A DNA stretch of 64,000 nt from Microbacterium foliorum (GTDB lineage Bacteria > Actinomycetota > Actinomycetes > Actinomycetales > Microbacteriaceae). The DNA is taken from NCBI RefSeq assembly GCF_003367705.1, contig NZ_CP031425.1, forward strand, positions 2,356,001-2,420,000, in the 5' to 3' direction. Under the pieces are notes generated by a model. That model was not told the DNA's origin. It saw nothing but the letters and a program-made list of their open reading frames with translations, and did not search any database. This document shows, piece by piece, positions 9,873-18,411 of the stretch. The stretch's first letter is position 1, and each line of letters begins with the position of its first letter. Both the position numbers and the translations under genes were made by a program.

Positions 9873-9921
9873 CATACGAGACGCCCGGCGATCATCATGA
9901 TCGCCGGGCGTCTCGTGTATG
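9873..9921. terminator. Bidirectional terminator between convergent genes
   Basis: A 23-25 bp near-perfect inverted repeat (arms 9873-9895 and 9897-9921, with a 2-nt bulge) sits between the convergent DUF2510 gene and prfB. There is no strong T-tract on either side, as is common in high-GC actinobacteria. Confidence 0.8.
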
Positions 9922-9966
9922 CGGGGCTCCATGCCGGACGAGGTCACTCCTCGTCGCCGCACGCGG

Positions 9967-11076
9967 TCAGTCTTCGTCCTTGCGCTTGCGCCAGCGGATT
10001 CCGGCCGAGATGAAGCCGTCGAGGTCGCCGTCGAACACGGCGGCAGGGTTGCCCGACTCGTGTCCGGTGCGCAGATCCTTGACGAGCTGCTGACCGTAGA
10101 GGAAGTACGAGCGCATTTGGTCGCCCCAGCTGGCCGTGATGGTGCCGGCGAGCTCCTTCTTCTTCGCAGCCTCCTGCTCCTTCTGCTGCAGCAGGAGCCT
10201 CGTCTGGAGCACGCGCATGGCGGCCGCACGGTTCTGGATCTGCGACTTCTCGTTCTGCATCGAGACGACGATGCCGGTCGGAAGGTGCGTGAGACGCACA
10301 GCGGAGTCGGTGGTGTTGACGGACTGACCGCCCGGGCCCGATGAACGGAACACGTCGACGCGGATGTCGCTCTCGGGGATGTCGACCTCGGTCGCCTCCT
10401 CCATGAGCGGGATGACCTCGACCGCGGCGAACGACGTCTGCCGCTTGTCCGCGGAGCCGAACGGGCTGATGCGCGCGAGGCGGTGCGTGCCGGCCTCGAC
10501 CGACACCGTGCCGAACGCGTACGGGGCGTCGATCTCGAACGTCGCCGACTTGATGCCCGCGCCCTCGGCGTACGAGGTGTCCATGACCTTGACGGGGTAC
10601 TTGTGGCGTTCGGCCCAACGCAGGTACATGCGCATGAGCATCTCGGCGAAGTCGGTGGCGTCATCGCCGCCGGCGCCGGAGCGGATCGTGATGATCGCCG
10701 ATCGCTCGTCGTACTCGCCGTCCATGAGCGTCTGGACCTCGAGCTGGTTGATCATCTCGGTGAGAGCGCTGAGCTCGGCGCGCGCCTCGACGGCCGACTC
10801 CTCGTCACCCATCTCGTTCGCGAGTCCGACCAGCACCTCGAGGTCGTCGAGCCGCCGGCCGATTCCCTCGACCCTGGCGAGCGCGGACTGCCGGTGGCTC
10901 AGCGCGCTGGTCACCTTCTGTGCGCGTTCGGGGTCGTCCCAGAGGTCCGGCGCACCGGCCTCCTCACTGAGGCGGGCGATGTCGGAGCGGATGGCCTCGA
11001 CGTCGAGGACCTCGCGAATGTCACCGTAGGTGAGTCGCAGGGCCTGGATGTCGGCGGAGAGATCGAGTTCGAGCAT
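9967..11076 (-). CDS. prfB: Peptide chain release factor 2
   Basis: RF2 (369 aa) terminates translation at UGA and UAA. The stop-codon-reading tripeptide SPF is in [10 protein letters not shown] (about residue 202) and the peptidyl-hydrolysis loop is GPGGQSVN (about 246-250). The reading frame is continuous, without the programmed +1 frameshift of E. coli prfB. The start at [11 protein letters not shown] is the family N-terminus of frameshift-less RF2. Confidence 0.96.
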   Translation of the reverse strand: MLELDLSADIQALRLTYGDIREVLDVEAIRSDIARLSEEAGAPDLWDDPERAQKVTSALSHRQSALARVEGIGRRLDDLEVLVGLANEMGDEESAVEARAELSALTEMINQLEVQTLMDGEYDERSAIITIRSGAGGDDATDFAEMLMRMYLRWAERHKYPVKVMDTSYAEGAGIKSATFEIDAPYAFGTVSVEAGTHRLARISPFGSADKRQTSFAAVEVIPLMEEATEVDIPESDIRVDVFRSSGPGGQSVNTTDSAVRLTHLPTGIVVSMQNEKSQIQNRAAAMRVLQTRLLLQQKEQEAAKKKELAGTITASWGDQMRSYFLYGQQLVKDLRTGHESGNPAAVFDGDLDGFISAGIRWRKRKDED

Positions 11077-11135
11077 GTCGGGACCAGCCTAACGTGCCGC
11101 CTGCGCAGGCGGGGACGGCGTCGAACGGGAGTAGC

Positions 11136-12416
11136 GTGAAACGAGTGAGCAGCGCATCGACGGTCCTGAGACGATTCGGGCCGATGGTGTACCTCCCCAC
11201 GGTGCTCTTCTCCCTCGGTGAGGGAGCGGTGATCCCGCTGATCCCCGTGATCGCCGCGCGCATGGGAGCGGATGTGGCTTTCGCCGCGCTGGTCGCGTCG
11301 GCGCTCGTGGTGGGACAGCTGTGCGGCAATCTGCCCGCGGGATGGGCGGTGTCGCGCATCGGAGAGCGGTTGACGATGGTCATCGCGGGAGTGATCGCGA
11401 TCGGGTCGGGCGTCGGCATGGTCTTCGCTCCGACACTCGGCGTGCTGGCGGCATCCGTCTTCCTTCTCGGCTTCTGCGCCGCAGCGTTCGGCCTCGCACG
11501 GCACGCATTCATGACGACCCGCGTGCCGATCGCGTTCCGCGCGCGGGCTCTGTCGCTGCTCGGCGGGAGCTTCCGTCTCGGCGTCTTCATCGGCCCGTTC
11601 GTCGCGGCCGGGCTGCTGCAGCTGTTCGGTGCCGAGTCCGCCGCGATCTGGTTCTTCCTCGGGTGTCTCGTCGTCATGGTGCTGCTCGTGCTGCTCGGCC
11701 CGGATCCCGAGAAGACGATCCCGGTGACGACCGCCCTGCGCACGGCTCCGCTCGCGCCGGACTCCGGCGAGGCCGTGAGCGGAGCGATCCCCACGGCGGA
11801 GCGGGCGGGGATCTTCCGCACGATGTGGCAGCAGCGCAGCGTGCTCGGGCGTCTCGGACTCGCGGCGGCGTCGCTGTCGGCCGTCCGGTCCGCGCGACAG
11901 GTCGTGTTGCCGCTGTGGGGCCTCTCTCTGGGGCTCGACGCCTCGACCATCGCGCTGGTGGTCGGCATCTCCGGCGCCATCGACTTCGCCCTCTTCTACG
12001 CGAGCGGCCAGGTGATGGACCGCTTCGGCCGGCTGTGGGCGGCCATGCCGGCGATGGTGTTGATGGGCTCGGGGTTCCTCGCGCTGTCGCTGACTCACGA
12101 TCTCGACTCGTCCGTGCTGTGGTTCGGCATGTTCGCCGCGGTGCTCGGAGTGGGCAACGGACTCTCCAGCGGCATTCTGCTGACCCTCGGGGCCGACGTC
12201 GCACCGAAGAGCGAGCCGGCCGCGTTCCTCGGGTCGTGGCGCACTCTGACGGATGCCGGAGGGGCCGTCGCGCCTCTCATGGTCTCGGCTGTCACCGCGC
12301 TCGCCTCGCTGCCGATCGCGGCTGCCGTCGTCGGCGTGATCGGTCTGGTCGGCGCCGGTGGGTTCATCCGCTGGATACCGCGGTTCGTGCCGCGCGCCAG
12401 GGAGGAGCGACCATGA
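11136..12416 (+). CDS. MFS transporter
   Basis: A 12-helix major facilitator of about 426 aa. The first helix starts at YLPTVLFSLGEGAVIPLIP; a motif A-like loop follows helix 2 (AGWAVSRIGERLT) and a second one lies in the C-half (GQVMDRFGRLWA), with a central cytoplasmic loop near residues 190-230. This looks like a drug/metabolite exporter; the substrate is unknown. GTG at 11136 is preferred over the in-frame ATG at 11094: a GGGAG site lies just upstream and the extra residues are atypical. GTG at 11145 is an alternative. It overlaps the Nudix gene by 4 nt. Confidence 0.85.
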   Translation: MKRVSSASTVLRRFGPMVYLPTVLFSLGEGAVIPLIPVIAARMGADVAFAALVASALVVGQLCGNLPAGWAVSRIGERLTMVIAGVIAIGSGVGMVFAPTLGVLAASVFLLGFCAAAFGLARHAFMTTRVPIAFRARALSLLGGSFRLGVFIGPFVAAGLLQLFGAESAAIWFFLGCLVVMVLLVLLGPDPEKTIPVTTALRTAPLAPDSGEAVSGAIPTAERAGIFRTMWQQRSVLGRLGLAAASLSAVRSARQVVLPLWGLSLGLDASTIALVVGISGAIDFALFYASGQVMDRFGRLWAAMPAMVLMGSGFLALSLTHDLDSSVLWFGMFAAVLGVGNGLSSGILLTLGADVAPKSEPAAFLGSWRTLTDAGGAVAPLMVSAVTALASLPIAAAVVGVIGLVGAGGFIRWIPRFVPRAREERP

Positions 12417-12964
12417 GCGTGCTGGGTGCCGATCTGCACCGCCTGGTGGACGGCGCAGCCGTGTCGTCCGAGCGGGAGCGCGCCGCCCGAGAGGACTTCG
12501 CGACGTTCTTCGCCGACGATGACGGGCCGGTGTCGCGCGACGACGGCCCGCGTCACGCGACGGCCTCCGCGTTCGCCTTCGATCCGACGCTCACGCGCAC
12601 GCTGCTCGTGTTCCACGGCAAGGGGCGGTTCTGGGTGCAGCCCGGCGGCCATCTCGAGCGAGGCGACGCATCGATCACGGATGCCGCGCTGCGCGAGCTG
12701 CAAGAGGAGACGGGGGCCGACCCTGCCCCGCTCGGTGATCGGTTCATCTACGACCTCGACCACCACGCACTGTCGTCGGCGTTCGGTCGTTGCGCCTCGC
12801 ATCTCGACATCGGCGTCGCCGTCGTGGTGCCCGATGACGCGCCGCTCCGACTGAGCGACGAGTCCGAGGATGTGCGCTGGTGGGCGCTGGACGCGCTGCC
12901 GACCGACGTTCCGCACGGTTTCGAGGAGCGCGTGCACCGCCTGCGCGATCGTTTGGCTGGCTGA
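12413..12964 (+). CDS. Nudix hydrolase
   Basis: A 183-aa Nudix protein. The Nudix box reads GGHLERGDAS...ALRELQEETGA; the REL-x-EE-x-G core is intact, but the upstream acidic residue is shifted by one position from the canonical G-x5-E-x7-REUxEExGU spacing. Such enzymes hydrolyse nucleoside diphosphates linked to another group; the substrate is not predictable. The ATG overlaps the exporter stop (ATGA) after a GGAGGAG site, so the two are coupled. Its last about 26 bp are part of a direct repeat that recurs 434 bp downstream. Confidence 0.88.
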   Translation: MSVLGADLHRLVDGAAVSSERERAAREDFATFFADDDGPVSRDDGPRHATASAFAFDPTLTRTLLVFHGKGRFWVQPGGHLERGDASITDAALRELQEETGADPAPLGDRFIYDLDHHALSSAFGRCASHLDIGVAVVVPDDAPLRLSDESEDVRWWALDALPTDVPHGFEERVHRLRDRLAG

Positions 12965-13002
12965 GCTCACCGCAGCGCCGTCCGGCTCGTCGACTCCAGG
13001 CG
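12939..13002. repeat. Left copy of 52-bp direct repeat flanking a small insert
   Basis: Positions 12939-12990 match 13373-13424 with a single mismatch. After a 6-nt length difference the homology continues with CGAxTCCAGGCG. The copy contains the end of the Nudix gene (LRDRLAG stop) fused to sequence matching the 3' end of the downstream pilus gene. Confidence 0.9.
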
Positions 13003-13013
13003 TGAGTGCAGGA

Positions 13014-13253
13014 CTAGCGGGTGGGAGCGTCGGCCAGATCGAGTGTGCGCCTTCTTCTGCGGATCGCTCGGTCCACGGCGAGGACGATCACGATGAGCAC
13101 CCCGGTGCACGCGCCGATGATCCATGGATCAATAGATGTGACGAGCGCGAGTACGACCGAAACGACAATCAGGATTCCGGGCAGCCAGGTGCGCAGAAGG
13201 GGCGCGCTGCTGCTCCTCGGTCTCGCACTGGGGCGCGACGTGTTCAGATTCAT
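13014..13253 (-). CDS. Small two-helix membrane protein in the repeat-bracketed insert
   Basis: A 79-aa protein: a basic/Ser-rich N-terminus (about 1-20), two hydrophobic helices (about 22-42 and 45-62) and a very basic RAIRRRRRT tail. No family was recognised. It is the only convincing ORF in the segment between the two repeat copies. It has no partner in frame or strand apart from the minus-strand Tad genes, whose end it follows after 150 bp. It could be a passenger of a small mobile insertion. Confidence 0.6.
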   Translation of the reverse strand: MNLNTSRPSARPRSSSAPLLRTWLPGILIVVSVVLALVTSIDPWIIGACTGVLIVIVLAVDRAIRRRRRTLDLADAPTR

Positions 13254-13372
13254 CTTGCGTTCCTCACCAGGGGCGGCTCTCTTTCACCCATCCCCAGGAT
13301 CGCCGATCGAGGACGAGCCTCGTGTGTGCGACGTGGACATCCGTGCTCTATCTCGGTATTTCGATTTCGATG

Positions 13373-13442
13373 GCCTGCGCGATCGTATGGCTGGCTGAGC
13401 TCACCGCAGCGCCGTCCGGCTCGTGCCCGTCGATTCCAGGCG
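13373..13442. repeat. Right copy of the 52-bp direct repeat
   Basis: Second copy of the repeat described at 12939. On the plus strand it still encodes a GLRDRMAG-stop remnant like the Nudix C-terminus. On the minus strand it is the genuine 3' end of the TadG-like gene (TSRTALR stop). This copy is therefore the junction with the functional pilus gene, and the left copy is the junction with the functional Nudix gene. Confidence 0.9.
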
Positions 13443-13808
13443 CACGCCGTCGGGGACGAAGGAGGAGATGAGCGGTGGATGCCAGTCGATCGTGATCGTC
13501 ACGCGCGCCGAGATGCCGTCCGGTGTCGTCGCAGATTCCCGTACTGCACCACCGGGCATCGCGGACAGCACCTCATCGACCTGCTCGCGGACGCCCTCGT
13601 CTGTGAGCACCGCTCGTGCACTCTCGCCCTCGACGACCAGGGTGAAACCATCGGCTCCGGCGAGCGCGGCGGAGTCCGCGAGCGCGTCGAGGCGCTTCTG
13701 GGCCAGGTAGAGATCGGTGGCGCAGACCGTCACGAAGATGAGAGCGAGGGCGAGCAGCGCATACCCGAGAGTGAGCAGAAGAACGCTGCCGTCCTCGCGG
13801 GTGCGCAT
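13401..13808 (-). CDS. TadG-like pilus assembly protein
   Basis: About 135 aa. A single N-terminal membrane helix after a DGSVLLLTLGYALLALALIF segment is followed by LAQKRLDALADSAALAGADG, the typical continuation of the Flp/TadE-G pseudopilin-like family. The ATG at 13808 shares its A with the stop of the preceding tadE, so it is chosen over the GTG 15 nt upstream. It is the last gene of the Tad cluster. Confidence 0.8.
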   Translation of the reverse strand: MRTREDGSVLLLTLGYALLALALIFVTVCATDLYLAQKRLDALADSAALAGADGFTLVVEGESARAVLTDEGVREQVDEVLSAMPGGAVRESATTPDGISARVTITIDWHPPLISSFVPDGVRLESTGTSRTALR

Positions 13809-14242
13809 CACTCCGCACCCCACAACCGCGAGATCTTCTGCACCGCGACGCCTTCCACCGGCACGGACGCGGCCTCGCGAAGCCCGAGAACCTCAGGCAC
13901 GAGCGGCAGCCGCACCTCGGTCGCGACGGTGACCGTGATCGTCGCTCCTGCCGAGGGGCATGGGACGCCTTCCGGGTCGCACGTCGTCGCCACCGAGATA
14001 GCATCCGCATCGATGCCGTATTGCGCCGAGATGTTCGCGATCACCTGATCGCCTCGCGCCCCGGCCGCCGCCGCGTCGGGCGCATCCGCGATGATCCGAG
14101 CCGTATGTCGCGCGGCGGCCTCGACCCCCATCGACTGCTCCTGGATGGCCCCGAGTGCGAGGATCAGGTATACGAGCGGCACGAGGAGGAGCACTCCGAC
14201 CGTGATGAACTCCAGTGCTGCCGAGCCGTCGTCATCGCTCAT
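13808..14242 (-). CDS. TadE-like minor pilin (second copy)
   Basis: About 144 aa. DDDGSAALEF near the N-terminus is the prepilin-like Gly-x4-Glu motif, followed by a hydrophobic helix and an extracytoplasmic domain with two cysteines (TTCDPEGVPC). The start at 14242 is preferred to 14263 because a perfect GGAGG lies 9 nt upstream. The start overlaps the end of the previous tadE by 11 nt. It is expected in the membrane as part of the Tad secretion/pilus machine. Confidence 0.82.
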   Translation of the reverse strand: MSDDDGSAALEFITVGVLLLVPLVYLILALGAIQEQSMGVEAAARHTARIIADAPDAAAAGARGDQVIANISAQYGIDADAISVATTCDPEGVPCPSAGATITVTVATEVRLPLVPEVLGLREAASVPVEGVAVQKISRLWGAE

Positions 14243-14645
14243 CGAAGGATTCCTCCGGCGCATGGGATTCCACCTCCAGAGCCAGCGGGATGCCGAGGAG
14301 ACCGATGACGGGCAGGGTCGTGCGGATCCGCAGATCGACCGTCGGGTATCCGTGCGCGGTGGAGCGCTCGACGGTCACTTCACCGGCGTACGCATCGCCG
14401 ACCACTCGGGTGATGCCGTCGCGTGCGCGTTGCGCGCCGTCCTCGAGGGTCGTATCGGCGAGGGCGGCGTAGTAGGCGCCTTCGACCGCGGCATCGTGCA
14501 CCACGTTGCGGACGTACACGGCGAGCGCCAACTGCAGCACAGCGAGCGTCAGCACGGTGAGAAGTGTGCCCACGAGCACGAACTCGACGGGACTCGAGCC
14601 CCTGTCATCTCCGGTGCGACGCGGGGTGAGGGCCACCCGGACCAC
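14232..14645 (-). CDS. TadE-like minor pilin
   Basis: A 137-aa protein with a short basic leader, the DRGSSPVEFVLVGTLL motif (Gly-x4-Glu prepilin site followed by the helix) and an extracytoplasmic domain. The GTG start lies one nucleotide after the pilin stop. It is one of two tandem TadE paralogues; in characterised tad systems these are processed by the prepilin peptidase and assist Flp fibre assembly. The local gene set lacks an obvious prepilin peptidase. Confidence 0.85.
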   Translation of the reverse strand: MVRVALTPRRTGDDRGSSPVEFVLVGTLLTVLTLAVLQLALAVYVRNVVHDAAVEGAYYAALADTTLEDGAQRARDGITRVVGDAYAGEVTVERSTAHGYPTVDLRIRTTLPVIGLLGIPLALEVESHAPEESFDER

Positions 14646-14646
14646 C

Positions 14647-15138
14647 TCAGATCCCCGACACCCTCTGAATCGCCTGTTCGAAAAGCGCGCTGAGCGCCGG
14701 CCCGGCGACCGCCCAGATGAGAACCACCAGACCGGCGGTCATGAGGGTTACGAGCACCCAACCCGGGACATCGCCCCGCTCGTCCTCGAAGAGATCACGA
14801 CTCCGCTCCGCAGCACGGTGCCCCCAGGCGTGAACTCGATCAGAGGCGGAAACGCCGACAGCACCCGCAGTACCGTGCGCCTCCCGGACCCGGCCCGACT
14901 CGAACGGGCGACCACCCTCGACAGGCTGCGGGTTGGGCACACCCTTACCGGGTAGATGCGCCTTGGGCGGGCTCGATTGCACGGTAGCAGAGACGCTCGC
15001 GCCTCCAAAGAGGAGACTCTGGTTCTGACATAGGTGGAATGGAGCGAGCACCCACCCCGGGACGTCGCCCCGCTCGTCCCGCAGCAGCGTCGGAGATGCG
15101 GCGTCCGCGATTCCTGATTCGTCTCGTGTGATGTTCAT
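14647..15138 (-). CDS. Flp-pilin-like small protein with internal in-frame duplication/insertion
   Basis: A 163-aa reading frame. RDERGDVPGWVL near residues 21-32 recurs as EDERGDVPGWVL near 117-128, and only the second copy continues into a membrane helix (TLMTAGLVVLIWAVAGPAL) and the C-terminal FEQAIQRVSGI. In the tadC-tadE slot the usual product is a pilin-like peptide of about 60-70 aa. The simplest reading is such a peptide with about 98 codons added between two copies of a 35-bp repeat. Alternatively translation may start internally at a GTG near 14956, giving a shorter pilin. The middle segment has no recognisable domain. Confidence 0.6.
   Translation of the reverse strand: MNITRDESGIADAASPTLLRDERGDVPGWVLAPFHLCQNQSLLFGGASVSATVQSSPPKAHLPGKGVPNPQPVEGGRPFESGRVREAHGTAGAVGVSASDRVHAWGHRAAERSRDLFEDERGDVPGWVLVTLMTAGLVVLIWAVAGPALSALFEQAIQRVSGI
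14751..15079. repeat. In-frame direct repeat pair within the pilin gene
   Basis: The about 35-bp units at 14751-14785 and 15045-15079 share the string CGAGCACCCA and then GCCCCGCTCGTCC with only about three mismatches. They lie 294 bp (98 codons) apart, so the frame is preserved. They encode the two ERGDVPGWVL segments. Confidence 0.85.
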
Positions 15139-15160
15139 GACGTCCTTTCGTCGTGTGCGC

Positions 15161-16099
15161 TCAGCCGATGCCGAGGCGGAGGATGAAGAGTCCCGGGTAG
15201 ATGGCGAAGAGCACGGAGAGCGGCAGGATCAGGAACACCAGCGGCAGGAGCATCAGGATCTCTTTGCGACCCGCCTGCTCGATGAGCACTCGTTTCGCGT
15301 CGCCTCGGGCGTCGCCGGCCTGAGCGTGCAGCACAGCCGAGAGGGGCGCGCCGTGTTCGAGGGCGGCGACCACCTGATCGATCGCCCGGGTGAGGGCCGG
15401 CATCTGCACGCGCGCACCCATCTCCACCAGAGCATCGGCGAGCGGCGATCCCGTCCCCACCGCGAGGACCACGCGACGTAGTTCCGCGGGGAGCTCGCCC
15501 GATCCGATCGCTGCAACGCGCCGCACCGAGTCCAGTAGTCCCTCACCGGCCGCGAGGCAGAGGGCGAGGAACTCCAAGACGGTCGGCAGCTCGTCGGTGA
15601 GTCGTGCGCGCCGCGCGGCCACCCGTGCGCCGAGCAGCACGTCGTAGCCGATGCCGGCCGCCGCTGCGGCGAGCGCCGGCAGCACGACGAGTGGAGGGCT
15701 CATACGGGCGGACACGGCGAGCACGATCACGCACACCGCTCCCACGGTGAGGCCCGCGAGGATCCAGCCGAGCTGTCGTGCTCGGAAGGTCGCGGGCTCC
15801 AGCATCGACCCTGCTTGAACGAGACGGCGCCGCAGAGCCTCTGTTCCGCCGAGCATCCGCTCGAACGTCGTCAGCGCACGGATCCAGATTCGACGGTCGC
15901 TCACCGGCAGCACCCCGACCCTGGGAAGGACGATCGCAGGCAGATCCTCATCCGCGACGACATCGCGCACATAGGGCGCGATCCGCAGGGTGAGCGGCGA
16001 TGCCGACCATCGCGGCACCGCAGCGAGCACGCACAGCACTCCCGTGGCGAAGACTCCCCCGCCGAGGACGGCGACAGCCAGAGCGGAGAACGCACTCAC
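15161..16099 (-). CDS. TadC-like inner-membrane platform protein (type II secretion F domain)
   Basis: 312 aa. An N-terminal membrane helix, further helices near 110-160 and a T2SSF/GspF domain (DELPTVLEFLALCLAAGEGLLDS ... RVQMPALTRAIDQVVAALEHGAPLSAVL), ending in two hydrophobic helices. The GTG at 16099 overlaps the tadB stop (GTGA). With TadB it should form the membrane platform on which the ATPase acts. Confidence 0.88.
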   Translation of the reverse strand: MSAFSALAVAVLGGGVFATGVLCVLAAVPRWSASPLTLRIAPYVRDVVADEDLPAIVLPRVGVLPVSDRRIWIRALTTFERMLGGTEALRRRLVQAGSMLEPATFRARQLGWILAGLTVGAVCVIVLAVSARMSPPLVVLPALAAAAAGIGYDVLLGARVAARRARLTDELPTVLEFLALCLAAGEGLLDSVRRVAAIGSGELPAELRRVVLAVGTGSPLADALVEMGARVQMPALTRAIDQVVAALEHGAPLSAVLHAQAGDARGDAKRVLIEQAGRKEILMLLPLVFLILPLSVLFAIYPGLFILRLGIG

Positions 16100-16953
16100 C
16101 CGAACCACCTCCTCGACTCGGACAGCCGACCGATCCTGATCATGATGCGGAAGGCGATCGCCGACACGGCGGCCCCGACGCAGATGACGATCATGCCCTC
16201 GGCGGTGGCGTACGCAGCCGCGCCCTCGGGCCGCAGCACCAGCAGCGCGAGGATCACCCAGGGCGCCACGGTTCCGAGCACGGCGGCCCCACGAATCCAC
16301 GACTGCCGGGCTTCGACTTCGCCTCGCAGTGCCGCATCCACCCGCACCGACGAGGAGAGCGAACGCAGCACTCCCCCGAGCTCGGTACCGCCCACCTGCC
16401 TCGCCATGCGCAGAGTCTCGATGATGCGATCCGCGATCGGATCCGCCAACGCGCTCTTCAGGCGATCGAGGCTGGTGTCGAAGCGCCCGGTCGCCCGCAT
16501 GTCTCTCGCGAACACGGCGAACGCCGGCCTCATCGTCACCGGTGCCGACTCCGCAAGCCCCGCGACCGCGTCCGGCAGCGGCAGCCCGACCCGGATCGAC
16601 GCGATCAGCAGATCGCAGACGTCGGGCCAGAGCTGTCGCCGCAGCCTGCGCAACCGCATCCGCCGCGACCTGAGGAAGACGATCGGCGCCAGCGCTCCCG
16701 TCAGGCCTGCGAGAACCGCCAGCACCGGTATCGCCGTTGCCAGCCATGCCGCGGATGCCGCGGCGAGTGCGATGAGCGCGGAGATCGCCAGCAGCGCGCG
16801 GGCCGTGGTTCCGCCGAGACCCGCCTCCTCGAGGAGGCGGAGCGAGCGACCGCCGCGCCGGCCCGCCTCATCTCGCTCGCGCGACGGCCAGAACCACGGC
16901 GAGAGGCACAGCAGAAGTCCTGCAGCGAGCAGCGCGCCCAGCAGTACCGTCAC
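16096..16953 (-). CDS. TadB-like inner-membrane platform protein (type II secretion F domain)
   Basis: 285 aa with helices at the N-terminus and C-terminus and a central GspF domain (QLWPDVCDLLIASIRVGLPLPDAVAGLAE ... RQVGGTELGGVLRSLSSSVR). GTG at 16953, which overlaps the tadA stop as GTGA, is preferred over the longer ATG start at 16992. All joints in this operon use the same 4-nt overlap, and the extra 13 residues lie within the tadA coding end. Confidence 0.88.
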   Translation of the reverse strand: MTVLLGALLAAGLLLCLSPWFWPSRERDEAGRRGGRSLRLLEEAGLGGTTARALLAISALIALAAASAAWLATAIPVLAVLAGLTGALAPIVFLRSRRMRLRRLRRQLWPDVCDLLIASIRVGLPLPDAVAGLAESAPVTMRPAFAVFARDMRATGRFDTSLDRLKSALADPIADRIIETLRMARQVGGTELGGVLRSLSSSVRVDAALRGEVEARQSWIRGAAVLGTVAPWVILALLVLRPEGAAAYATAEGMIVICVGAAVSAIAFRIMIRIGRLSESRRWFG

Positions 16954-18143
16954 AGTGCCCCACCGACCCGCCGCAGGTCGGCTCGGCGCCACGTCGCGGT
17001 CCGCGCCCCGTCTGCTCCCCCGTACACCGATCGCGCGGTGATCTGCCCGTCGACCACTTCGCCGGTGAGCGCGAGGACTTCACGCACGCGCCGCACTCCC
17101 GAACCGTCGCGCTCACAATGCACGACGAGGTCGACCGCCCCGGCCAGCGCGGGGACGAGGAACGAGCGCTCGATGTTCCGCCCGGCGAGCAGGGGCAGCA
17201 ACGTGAGTTTCTCGAGGGCGTCTCGGGCGGAATTCGCGTGCACCGTGGCGGCGCCCGGCACACCCGTGTTCAGGGCGAGCACGAGGTCGAGCGCCTCCGC
17301 ATCCCTGACTTCGCCGACGACGAGACGATCCGGACGCATCCGCAGTGCTTCCTTCACGAGCCTGCGCAGGGAGATCTCCCCCGTTCCTTCGAGACTCGCC
17401 TGCCGGCTCTGCAGCGCCACGACGTCGGGTCCCGTGACTGCGAGCTCGAACGTCTCCTCCACGGTGATCACGCGCTGCACCTCGACACAGGATGCGAGCA
17501 GCGCACCGAGCACCGTCGTCTTCCCCGCGTGGGTCGCGCCCGAGACGATGACGGTCTTGCCTGCCCGCATCGACATGCCGAGGAAGTCAGCGAGATCGGC
17601 GGTCAGAGCGCCGTCGGAGACGAGTGCATCGAGCGTGCGGTATCGCGGCAGGAACTTCCTGATGTTGACGGACCACGAGCCCCGTACGACATCGGCGATC
17701 GCGACGTGCAGCCGTGACCCATCGGGCAGGGAGGCATCCACGAACGGCCGGCTGATGTCGACACGGCGGCCCGTGGACTGCAGCATCCGCTCGACGAGAT
17801 CGCGCACCTGCGACTCGGTGAGGTGCAGGTCGACGCGCTGGGCCACCCCTCGTCGGGCGACGTGGACGCTGTCGGGCCCGTTGAGCCAGACCTCCTCGAT
17901 CTCGGGGTCGTCGAGCAGCGGCTGCAGCGCTCCGAACCCGTTCACCGCGGCGAGCACGTCGCGCACGCACCCCGCCTCGTCGTCGATCAGGGTCCCGCCA
18001 CGAGCGAGGGCCGCGTCGTTGAACCGTCGCACTTCGGCGAGCGCGACGCCGTGCGCCGTCTCCGCATCGAGAGTGGGGTCTGTGCCCTCAGCGCGAAGGC
18101 GCTGCCGGACGCGTTCGGAGACGAGGACGGTCGGCTGCATCAC
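16950..18143 (-). CDS. tadA: TadA/CpaF family pilus assembly ATPase
   Basis: A 397-aa secretion ATPase. An N-terminal domain precedes the RecA-like core with Walker A (GATHAGKTT, about 203-211), the Asp box (VITVEETFEL), Walker B region (DRLVVGEVRDAEALD) and the His box (GAATVHANS). Note GATHAGKT where GxxGxGKT is more usual (His-Ala in place of x-Gly). It powers pilus extension/retraction with TadB/TadC. It is the first gene of the cluster; the start is GTG at 18143 or ATG at 18140. No TadZ or RcpA-type gene is next to it, as expected for a Gram-positive Tad system. Confidence 0.93.
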   Translation of the reverse strand: MMQPTVLVSERVRQRLRAEGTDPTLDAETAHGVALAEVRRFNDAALARGGTLIDDEAGCVRDVLAAVNGFGALQPLLDDPEIEEVWLNGPDSVHVARRGVAQRVDLHLTESQVRDLVERMLQSTGRRVDISRPFVDASLPDGSRLHVAIADVVRGSWSVNIRKFLPRYRTLDALVSDGALTADLADFLGMSMRAGKTVIVSGATHAGKTTVLGALLASCVEVQRVITVEETFELAVTGPDVVALQSRQASLEGTGEISLRRLVKEALRMRPDRLVVGEVRDAEALDLVLALNTGVPGAATVHANSARDALEKLTLLPLLAGRNIERSFLVPALAGAVDLVVHCERDGSGVRRVREVLALTGEVVDGQITARSVYGGADGARTATWRRADLRRVGGAL

Positions 18144-18263
18144 CCGAGCATCCTCGCAAGGATCCGCCTCGGGCCGTCTGAGTTATCCACAACCACAGCA
18201 GCGCACCTGCGGGCGGATCCCCAGCATCGGCGGATGCCTCGATCAGTAGACTGATTCCACCGC

Positions 18264-18345
18264 GCGGGAGTGGTGGAATTGGCAGACACGCAGGATTTAG
18301 GTTCCTGTGCCCCAGGGCGTGTGGGTTCAAGTCCCACCTTCCGCA
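18264..18345 (+). tRNA. tRNA-Leu (anticodon UAG)
   Basis: The acceptor arm GCGGGAG pairs with CTTCCGC (one G-U). The D-arm is GGTGGAATTGGCAGACAC-like, the anticodon stem CAGGA/TCCTG encloses TTTAGGT (anticodon TAG at 18298-18300), a class II variable arm follows (GTGCCCCAGGGCGT region) and the T-arm is GTGGGTTCAAGTCCCAC. The 3' CCA is not encoded (ACCG follows the stem), so CCA must be added after transcription. Confidence 0.95.
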
Positions 18346-18411
18346 CCGATCAGTCGCATGCCGTGCGGCCGACGACGTGACCGCCGCGCAGCGCACTACG
18401 ACGGGAAATCC

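Noticed and set aside
9967-11076. Programmed frameshift in prfB
   Set aside because: The reading frame is continuous from the start, so no frameshift is needed.
14893-14909. tRNA-like T-arm (GCCCG-ACTCGAA-CGGGC on the plus strand, that is TTCGAGT loop on the minus strand)
   Set aside because: No matching acceptor, D or anticodon arms around it; it lies inside the pilin gene insertion.
18264-18345. tRNA-Leu as the integration site of the mobile element
   Set aside because: The element starts 4.7 kb away and its 17-bp core does not match the tRNA.
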